This document shows positions 16,808 through 22,955 of a stretch of 22,955 nt of DNA, one piece after another; within the stretch, counting starts at the first letter, position 1; each line of letters begins with the position of its first letter. Source of the stretch: Sphingobacteriaceae bacterium (lineage in GTDB: Bacteria; Bacteroidota; Bacteroidia; B-17B0; Aurantibacillaceae). The stretch is taken from positions 1 to 22,955 of the forward strand of contig JAHEYE010000035.1 of assembly GCA_023251695.1 (NCBI GenBank), written 5' to 3'. The notes below the pieces were generated by a model that saw nothing but the letters and a program-made list of their open reading frames with translations, did no database searches and was not told where the DNA came from. Made by a program: the position numbers and the translations under genes.

Positions 16808-17572
16808 TTATTCGTCTTTTAATTCAGTTTTATCAAAACTTTTAATGACTTCCTTATCCGCTTTCTCCCCACCCGGTAATTGCTTATCGATTCCATCACC
16901 GGCCGGCACTTCACCCTTTCTGAAACCCTGGTTTCCGCCTTGATTTTGGCCTGAACCACCCGCCTGATCGGTTCTGTAATACGGATTGTAAGGATCGCCG
17001 TACGGATCGGGTTGACCATAAGCACCATTATTAGAGTATGGGTCCTGAAAATACTGCAAACTATACCAGGCCAGATAACCGGCACGCTCGGCGTGATTAT
17101 GCGCTGCCTGATAATTTCCCCACCAATACAACTCACGGGCATAATTATAGTGACGGATTGCTTTCGCTAATAAGGGCGAATAAATATCATTCCAAGTATC
17201 AAACGCAACAGCCTGGTTAATCATATTTCCGGCCGAACGGATGGAATAACGGGCTGCTTTTTTAATGCTGTAACCATTGTAATTATTGTTGTTATAACAA
17301 TATGCGTTACCATAATAAGGACTTGCGAAACCAATGGTAACACCAACGTTCGGACCATAATTATTATTACCCCAGCCACCGCCCCAGCCATGGCCTTGTC
17401 CCCAATGCTCGCCCGACTGGTTGTTATTTGAAGGTGTTTGTGTATTAGAAGCGCCGTTTCTTGGTTCAAGAGGTACGGGGTTCTGATTACGTGGTTTCAT
17501 TTTTACCTGTGCAGTTACATTAATGCTAAAGGCTATTAATAATGCTGCAATTGTTGTTGTTGTTGTTTTCAT
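16808..17572 (-). CDS. Secreted Gly/Asn/Tyr-rich protein of unknown function
   Basis: I do not recognise the family. Starting at the ATG at 17572 the protein has 254 residues with a signal peptide MKTTTTTIAALLIAFSINVTAQ, encoded partly by five ACA triplets (17552-17566). Residues about 30-100 are low-complexity and rich in Gly, Asn, Trp and Tyr (WGQGHGWGGGWGNNNYG). The middle (about 100-180) is helical and TPR-like (LLAKAIRHYNYARELYWWGN, AAHNHAERAGYLAWYSLQYF). A second Tyr/Pro/Gly-rich stretch with DPYGDPYNPYY follows, and the C-terminus is charged. No T9SS sorting domain is visible, so it is probably periplasmic or exported by the Sec route. The frame could extend to a TTG at 17620, but the extra residues would bury the signal peptide. 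The gene is divergent from the type A cargo gene and has its own terminator. Confidence 0.75.
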   Translation of the reverse strand: MKTTTTTIAALLIAFSINVTAQVKMKPRNQNPVPLEPRNGASNTQTPSNNNQSGEHWGQGHGWGGGWGNNNYGPNVGVTIGFASPYYGNAYCYNNNNYNGYSIKKAARYSIRSAGNMINQAVAFDTWNDIYSPLLAKAIRHYNYARELYWWGNYQAAHNHAERAGYLAWYSLQYFQDPYSNNGAYGQPDPYGDPYNPYYRTDQAGGSGQNQGGNQGFRKGEVPAGDGIDKQLPGGEKADKEVIKSFDKTELKDE

Positions 17573-17768
17573 AGTTTTGTTTTGTACAGGGTATATTTCA
17601 ATTCCTGTGCCACAAAACAACTGAAATGGTTTAGAAATAAAGGCACTTAATAAGTGGGGGTTTTAGGACATTATGTGGTACCGTTTAAGATTTCTTAACA
17701 AGGGGCAAAATTTGCTGATAATTAAGTTATATTTCTTAAATTCATGCTAAATAGATATAATACGTTAC

Positions 17769-17789
17769 GCACGGATTAAAAATCCGCGC
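17769..17789. repeat. REP-like palindrome just before the type A cargo start
   Basis: The sequence CGGATT, three A bases, AATCCG (17772-17786), extended by GC/GC with one mismatch on each side, forms an imperfect 8-base-pair hairpin. It ends seven bases before the GTG start at 17797. Similar short palindromes are often dispersed in Bacteroidota genomes, but only one copy is seen here, so its repeat status is inference. In mRNA it would compete with ribosome binding. Confidence 0.4.
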
Positions 17790-17796
17790 CAACAGG

Positions 17797-18999
17797 GTGA
17801 GAGATTTAATATACATACTCGTTTTATTTACAAGCTTAAACTGTTTCGCACAATTTAATTTAGTGCCTAATAATAGTTTTGAAAATTATTCATCCTGCCC
17901 TTCGAGCACAAATCAAACATCATTATGTATTGGATGGATAAATCCAACTACAGCTTCCCCAGATTATTATAATTCGTGTTCGACAATTATCAGCGTACCT
18001 TACTGTGGCGGTACCCCATGTTTTCAGTATGCAAAAACAGGTAACGCTTACGTTGGTTTATATGGATTTTCCAAATCAGTTTCAGATGTAAGAGAGTATG
18101 TTCAATCACAGTTAATATCGACATTAGCTGTCAATAAATGTTATTATATTGGATTTTATTTAAATAACGCAAACTGGACAGGCGTTGGTTGTAACAACTT
18201 GGCAGTTTATTTATCGAATAATGCTATAAGTCTTCCTGGACCAACTTATTTATTAAACTATACTCCTCAAATAAAAGGTTTTGGAAACAAAATCATTACT
18301 GACACTCTTAATTGGCATATAATAGCTGGTATCTTTCAAAGTTCAGGTAATGAAAATTTTCTAACAATCGGTAATTTTAATAACGACAGCTCAACAGATA
18401 CTTCTACTTTTAACTCAACTGTTATTGGAGCCGACCATGCCTATTATTATATTGATGATGTCTTTGTTATTCCTATCGACAGTGTCCCCAGTGGAATGCC
18501 CGCCTTTGCCGGAAATAATGTTACAATAAATTCAGGTGACAGCACTTTTATTGGTCAGCAGATTTCAAACTTAAATTGTAACTGGTATAATGGTACAGTT
18601 CAGATAGCAACAAACACAAGTGGTTTGTATGTAAAGCCTGTTACAACTACAACTTATGTGGTACAACAGAATTTATGCGGGAATATTACAAATGATACAG
18701 TTGTTGTTACAGTTGGAGGGCTTGGGATTAAGGATGCTGTCCCAATAGCTATCGGTATAAGAATTAGTCCGAACCCTAATAGCGGAATTTTTACGATGGA
18801 GATTTTGAGTAAAGAATTCAGAATTGAGAATGCAGAATTAAGAATTACAAATTTATTGGGGCAGGAATTAAAAAGTGAAAAGCACATTAATAAAAAACAA
18901 ACTTTAGATATTACGGAATTAAACAGCGGCATTTACTTTTTACAACTGATTCAAAATGAAACTATTTTAGTCACTAATAAAATAATTATTACCAAATAG
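17797..18999 (+). CDS. Secreted protein with type A T9SS sorting domain
   Basis: The protein has 400 residues with a signal peptide (about 1-19, ending NCFAQ). The N-terminal domain (about 20-230) begins NLVPNNSFENYSSCP, the opening of a jelly-roll, carbohydrate-binding-like module common in secreted Bacteroidota proteins, and contains several Cys. An Ig-like segment follows (about 235-310, with the NCNWYNG and TTTYVVQQ patterns). The C-terminus (about 322-400) is a Por secretion tail: ISPNPNSGIF, ITNLLGQEL, DITELNSGIYFLQL and a final NKIIITK. This directs export by the T9SS and cleavage by PorU with surface attachment. Ligand and role are unknown. The start is a GTG; no in-frame ATG exists between the upstream stop at 17758 and the signal peptide. 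A 7-base tandem repeat lies within the sorting domain. Confidence 0.88.
   Translation: MRDLIYILVLFTSLNCFAQFNLVPNNSFENYSSCPSSTNQTSLCIGWINPTTASPDYYNSCSTIISVPYCGGTPCFQYAKTGNAYVGLYGFSKSVSDVREYVQSQLISTLAVNKCYYIGFYLNNANWTGVGCNNLAVYLSNNAISLPGPTYLLNYTPQIKGFGNKIITDTLNWHIIAGIFQSSGNENFLTIGNFNNDSSTDTSTFNSTVIGADHAYYYIDDVFVIPIDSVPSGMPAFAGNNVTINSGDSTFIGQQISNLNCNWYNGTVQIATNTSGLYVKPVTTTTYVVQQNLCGNITNDTVVVTVGGLGIKDAVPIAIGIRISPNPNSGIFTMEILSKEFRIENAELRITNLLGQELKSEKHINKKQTLDITELNSGIYFLQLIQNETILVTNKIIITK
18814..18848 (+). repeat. Heptanucleotide tandem repeat inside the T9SS sorting domain
   Basis: Five consecutive 7-base units start at 18814, 18821, 18828, 18835 and 18842: GAATTCA, GAATTGA, GAATGCA, GAATTAA and GAATTAC. 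They encode the EFRIENAELRIT portion between the PNPNSGIF and NLLGQEL motifs. The units are imperfect copies of one another. Because 7 is not a multiple of 3, gain or loss of one unit would shift the frame and remove the rest of the sorting domain. Confidence 0.8.
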
Positions 19000-19054
19000 G
19001 TGCTTTTCTTTCAACAAATTATTCAAAATACCATCTAATGTGCTCCTATAATTT

Positions 19055-19062
19055 TATATTTG
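19055..19062 (+). promoter_or_regulatory. Candidate TAnnTTTG -7 box for the large secreted protein gene
   Basis: TATATTTG matches the Bacteroidota -7 consensus TAnnTTTG at every fixed position and lies 16 bases before the ATG at 19079, leaving a leader of roughly 10 bases. No clear TTG is seen at -33. The 79-base gap after the upstream stop is consistent with an independent promoter. Confidence 0.45.
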
Positions 19063-19078
19063 ATAAAATTCATTCAGT

Positions 19079-22000
19079 ATGCTTAAAAAGGCTCTCTTTT
19101 CCATATTAATTTTTATTATTTTTTCGGTATCCGGACTAAAAGCCCAAAAGCTTTCCCAGTTTTCGGGTGATACCATTAAATTCATAAAAGAGCTCAACGA
19201 TTTTTTTTACGATAATTCCGCTAATAAAAAAGATGCAGAGGCTTATGTACTCGAATTTTCTAAAGTCTGGAAAACACCGCTCCTCGCAGGTTCTTATAAG
19301 CAGATCATTATTGAAACCAGTAACCAATTTCTTCAAAAGCGTTTAAAACCTTACCCCTACTTTGTGAGCTACTTTAATGCCATGCTTAACTTTATTAAAT
19401 CAGGACAACCGGAAGAGAACCGCGAAAACTGGCAAAAATGTATGGAGAAAATGCTGAAAGCTAAAAGTGTCCGCGGTTTTTCCGATTTTCTTGAGATGAG
19501 CGAAAACGTTTTCGCGGGAAACATGTTTTTCAAATCGCCTTCTTATACGTACAGAAGCTTAGAGCAGAATTATAAATTCGAATACGATTCACTGCCAAAA
19601 TTAGTGTTTACCGATTTTACTTTGGTCGGCCAAAACCCGCGTGGCGATTCGATGACGATCGAAAACACGAAAGGTATTTACTACCCTACCTGGGGGAAAT
19701 TTGTTGGTAAAGGCGGAAAAGTAGAATGGATACGCGCCGGATTGGGTGATGATGTTTATGCCGACATAAAGCGTTATACCATCGATTGCAAAACAGGCAA
19801 CTACACTTCCGACTCTTCGGTCTTTTACGGTAAACAATATTTTGATAAACCACAGTTAGGCAGATTAAACGACCGCATCATTACCGAAAACGGTGAACCC
19901 TCTTATCCCCGTTTTGATTCGTACAGCAAACGTTTATTGGTAAAAAATATTTACCCTGATGTGGATTACGACGGTGGTTTTGGTATGCGCGGTCCAAAAT
20001 TTATAGGCTCGGGTAATGCCAGCAATCCTGCTAAAATAATTTTCAGGCGCGACGGGAAAAAATTTATGGAAATTTCGGCGAGGGCCTTTGCCATGAATAA
20101 AGACCGCGTAGTCGCCAACCCCGGTGCCGTAAAGCTATTCATGGAAAAAGATTCCATTTATCATCCCGGATTAAGTTTTACCTATCAGGTCGATAAAAAA
20201 ACGGTGACCATTATCCGTGGCGACGATGGTCTGCAAAAAACACCTTACTCCAACTCCTTTCACAAATTCGATATGTATTTCGAACAATTGGTTTGGAAAA
20301 TTGATGAACCTTTATTGACCATGGGTTTTCTTCCCAACAATTTTCAAGGCGAAGCATTTTTTGAATCCAATGATTTTTATAACTCCGACCGTGCCGCTGC
20401 CATCAGGGGAAATGAAAGTGTGAGTTTAACTCAAAAATTAAACGAATATTATTTAGCCAACGCAAAAGCACCTTTTACGGTTGTAGATTTTGCCAAGTAC
20501 ATAAAATATTTAGCGGTTGATTTGAGGCCCATACTTTTTAAGATGGCCATCTTAGGTGTTATTTATTATGATCCTGAAAGTGATCTGATAACTGTAAGAT
20601 CGAGGATGTTCGATTACATGGCTAATGGCAAACACAACCGTGATTACGACATCATAACTTTACACTCTGTAATCCCGGGAAAAGAAAATGCAACCTTGAA
20701 TTTATTGAATTGGGATTTAACTATACATGGTGTAAAAAATGTACTCTTGAGTGATACACAAAAAGTATTCATGTTCCCGACCGAAAAAGACATTGTACTC
20801 AAGAAAAACCGTAACATGGAATTTTCGGGCGTGGTTGCTTCAGGTAAATTTGAATTCCACGGGAAAGATTTCGTTTTCGATTACGACATGTTCAAAGTGA
20901 AAATGAAAACCATTGATTCGATTAAAATTTACGTAGAAGCTTACGAACCCGACGTTAACGGAAACATTCCTTTCAAAAAAGTACAAACCGTCATTGAAAA
21001 TGCAAACGGAGAACTCCGCATTGATGCACCGAAAAATAAATCCGGCTGGGGCAAAGCGCCAACTTATCCCGCTTTCCAGAGTTTCAAAGAAAGTTATTCC
21101 TTCTATGACAAACGCACCATCTTTAAAGGCGTTTATAACCGCGATAAATTTTATTTCAAACTCGATCCCTTCACCATTGATAGTTTGGATAACTTCACTA
21201 AACAAGGTCTGGAATTTAACGGCGAGTTCGCTTCCGCGGGAATTTTCCCCATCTTCCGCGAAAAGCTGACCTTGCAAAAAGATTATTCACTCGGTTTCAT
21301 CCGGCAAACTCCTCCGGGCGGATATCCGATTTACGGCGGTGTTGGTACTTTTGATCAGGAGATCCGTTTAAGTAATAAAGGCTTGCGTGGCGGCGGTGAT
21401 TTTGCATTCAGTTCCAGCAAATCAAAAGTGCCTGATTTGATTTTCTTCCCCGATTCAGCCAATGGCATTGCAACAACTTTTGATGTGAAAGAACAAGATG
21501 TGCCCGATGAATTTCCTGTTGCGCACGGTGATACAGTTTATCTTCACTTTAAACCTTACAAAGAATTATTGCAGGCACGGAATCTTAAAAAACCTTTTAC
21601 AGCTTATAAAGAAGATGCCAAATTCGCCGGACGCTTTGATTTAACAAAAACTGCTTTAACGGGAAACGGAAAAGTTGATTTCGGAAAAGCGGATTTAAAA
21701 TCAGGAAAAATATTATTTATTAAACGGAAATTCTTCTCAGATACTTCCGACTTCCACTTAAAAGCCTTCGATGAAGAAGGATTTACGTTCTCGACAGTGA
21801 ACGTAAACTCGAAAATTGATTTTGATAAACGCATTGGGGAATTTATTTCAAACGGTTCCGGTTCTTATGTGCGGTTTGATAAAAACCAATACATTGCTTA
21901 TATGGACCGCTTCAAATGGTTTATGGACAGCGAAGACATTGAATTAGGTGATGATCAGAAAAAACTGGATGCCAATACAGAAAATGCACTCGACTTAGAG

Positions 22001-22955
22001 GGACCCGAATTCATAAGCATACATCCCAAACAGGATTCATTGCGGTTCTTTGCACCTGCCGCTAAATATAATTTAAGGAAATTTATTATTCATTGTTTAA
22101 ACGTACCATTTATTAATGTAGCCGATGCGCGTCTCTTTCCTGACAGCGGAAAAGTGACCATTTATAAAAACGCGGTGATGGATACCTTGAAAAATTCTTC
22201 CATCATGGCGAACACTGTTACCAGATACCACAATATACGTAATGTAAAAGCGAATATTTTCAGCCGCCGTGATTATTTAGGACGTGGTGATTACTTATAT
22301 GTGGATGAGAATGAAAAGAAATTCATGATACACTTTGATGTTATAAAACCGGATACTGCAGGCAACACCGTTTCTGATGGTATCATTAGTGAAAAAGATG
22401 ATTTCAATTTTAATGATTACTTCAGTTTCGCAGGAAGAGTACATCTTTCGGCCAACAACGAGTTCTTGAATTTCGATGGCGGAACAAAAATTGTACACGT
22501 TTGTAACAGAGTTGGTAAATCATACTTGAAATTTACAGGCGACATTAACCCTAAGGAAATTTTAATTCCTATACCACCCGATGCAAAAGATATGTTCGGA
22601 CGCGATGTTGTGAATGCCATTATGTATTCAACGGATACGACTTCCATTTATTCAGGTTTCTTATCACCAAAAGGAAGTCGGAAAGATCAGAGGTTAGTGA
22701 GCGCCGATGGTTTCTTAACGTTTGACAGGGAAAGTGAAGAATACCAGATCTCGAACCGTGAAAAACTAATTGAATCGAATTTACCGGGTAATTATTTAAG
22801 TCTGAATACAAAAACTTGCGCCATGTACGGTGAAGGTAAGTTTGACATAGGCGCTGATTTGGGACAAGTGGAGATCAATTCCGTGGGACAAGCAACACAT
22901 TATACTCCCGGAGATTCGGCGAATATAAGATTAATGATGACCATTAATTTCTTCT
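19079..22955 (+). CDS. Very large secreted protein of unknown function, partial (3' end outside window)
   Basis: I do not recognise a named family. The frame is open from the ATG at 19079 to the right edge, giving 1292 visible residues. Residues 1-22 are a signal peptide (MLKKALFSILIF, ending LKAQ). Residues about 25-165 are helical. From about 170 to 450 and again from about 560 onward the protein is dominated by beta strands, with repeated short blocks such as FTDFTLVG, GKFEFHGKDF and GKVDFGKADL that look like a stacked beta structure. A helical segment at about 460-525 (LTQKLNEYYL to RSRMFDYMAN) has a winged-helix-like pattern. A segment around residues 860-960 (GEFISNGSGSYVRF, YMDRFKWFMD, DIELGDD) is the most distinctive. 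No transmembrane helix is seen beyond the signal peptide. The C-terminus, where a T9SS domain would lie, is missing. Confidence 0.8.
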   Translation, partial: MLKKALFSILIFIIFSVSGLKAQKLSQFSGDTIKFIKELNDFFYDNSANKKDAEAYVLEFSKVWKTPLLAGSYKQIIIETSNQFLQKRLKPYPYFVSYFNAMLNFIKSGQPEENRENWQKCMEKMLKAKSVRGFSDFLEMSENVFAGNMFFKSPSYTYRSLEQNYKFEYDSLPKLVFTDFTLVGQNPRGDSMTIENTKGIYYPTWGKFVGKGGKVEWIRAGLGDDVYADIKRYTIDCKTGNYTSDSSVFYGKQYFDKPQLGRLNDRIITENGEPSYPRFDSYSKRLLVKNIYPDVDYDGGFGMRGPKFIGSGNASNPAKIIFRRDGKKFMEISARAFAMNKDRVVANPGAVKLFMEKDSIYHPGLSFTYQVDKKTVTIIRGDDGLQKTPYSNSFHKFDMYFEQLVWKIDEPLLTMGFLPNNFQGEAFFESNDFYNSDRAAAIRGNESVSLTQKLNEYYLANAKAPFTVVDFAKYIKYLAVDLRPILFKMAILGVIYYDPESDLITVRSRMFDYMANGKHNRDYDIITLHSVIPGKENATLNLLNWDLTIHGVKNVLLSDTQKVFMFPTEKDIVLKKNRNMEFSGVVASGKFEFHGKDFVFDYDMFKVKMKTIDSIKIYVEAYEPDVNGNIPFKKVQTVIENANGELRIDAPKNKSGWGKAPTYPAFQSFKESYSFYDKRTIFKGVYNRDKFYFKLDPFTIDSLDNFTKQGLEFNGEFASAGIFPIFREKLTLQKDYSLGFIRQTPPGGYPIYGGVGTFDQEIRLSNKGLRGGGDFAFSSSKSKVPDLIFFPDSANGIATTFDVKEQDVPDEFPVAHGDTVYLHFKPYKELLQARNLKKPFTAYKEDAKFAGRFDLTKTALTGNGKVDFGKADLKSGKILFIKRKFFSDTSDFHLKAFDEEGFTFSTVNVNSKIDFDKRIGEFISNGSGSYVRFDKNQYIAYMDRFKWFMDSEDIELGDDQKKLDANTENALDLEGPEFISIHPKQDSLRFFAPAAKYNLRKFIIHCLNVPFINVADARLFPDSGKVTIYKNAVMDTLKNSSIMANTVTRYHNIRNVKANIFSRRDYLGRGDYLYVDENEKKFMIHFDVIKPDTAGNTVSDGIISEKDDFNFNDYFSFAGRVHLSANNEFLNFDGGTKIVHVCNRVGKSYLKFTGDINPKEILIPIPPDAKDMFGRDVVNAIMYSTDTTSIYSGFLSPKGSRKDQRLVSADGFLTFDRESEEYQISNREKLIESNLPGNYLSLNTKTCAMYGEGKFDIGADLGQVEINSVGQATHYTPGDSANIRLMMTINFF

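Noticed and set aside
17573..17620. TTG-started 16-residue extension of the Gly/Asn-rich protein
   Set aside because: It would place residues before a clear signal peptide that begins at the ATG at 17572.
20840..21277. Minus-strand open frame of 145 residues
   Set aside because: It is antisense to the large secreted protein, whose frame is open and consistent throughout; no promoter or homology supports it.

Overview
The window comes from a member of the Bacteroidota. The evidence is the concentration of type IX secretion system (T9SS) parts: a PorV/PorQ-family barrel, a C25 (gingipain/PorU-type) peptidase, a PorP/SprF protein, a gliding-motility-associated (type B) C-terminal domain and a type A Por-secretion tail. 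AT-rich intergenic DNA, A-rich leaders without Shine-Dalgarno sequences and a few TAnnTTTG boxes fit the same phylum. I see no insertion sequence, tRNA, CRISPR array or phage gene.

Layout. Positions 1-5586 (minus strand) hold arfB, a PorV/PorQ-family barrel gene and a very long C25 peptidase that runs off the left edge; the last two overlap by four bases. A secreted zinc amidase (5652-6953, plus) is divergent from arfB. Positions 6934-13268 (minus) form a tight three-gene T9SS unit: a PKD-array cargo with a type B sorting domain, a TPR plus PD40 propeller protein that resembles PorE without its OmpA domain, and a PorP/SprF protein. Immediately upstream on the same strand is the RNase P RNA gene rnpB (about 13304-13677). 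Upstream of that are a DUF2027-Smr protein and ComEC, which overlap by one base, then a strong terminator hairpin, then a Gly/Asn/Tyr-rich secreted protein. On the plus strand from 17797 are a type A T9SS cargo and a large unknown secreted protein (19079 to the right edge, at least 1292 residues).

How the parts fit. The window looks like cell-surface and secretion chromosome with conserved housekeeping genes (arfB, rnpB, comEC, smr) interspersed. The PKD cargo, TPR-PD40 and PorP/SprF genes probably form a cargo plus dedicated outer-membrane partner set, like SprB and SprF of gliding bacteria. The PorV-like and C25 pair is probably an accessory shuttle and sortase-like pair. No clearly new system is proved. 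The best leads are the T9SS operon lying directly downstream of rnpB with no visible promoter, a heptanucleotide tandem repeat inside a T9SS sorting domain, and the large unrecognised secreted protein at the right edge.
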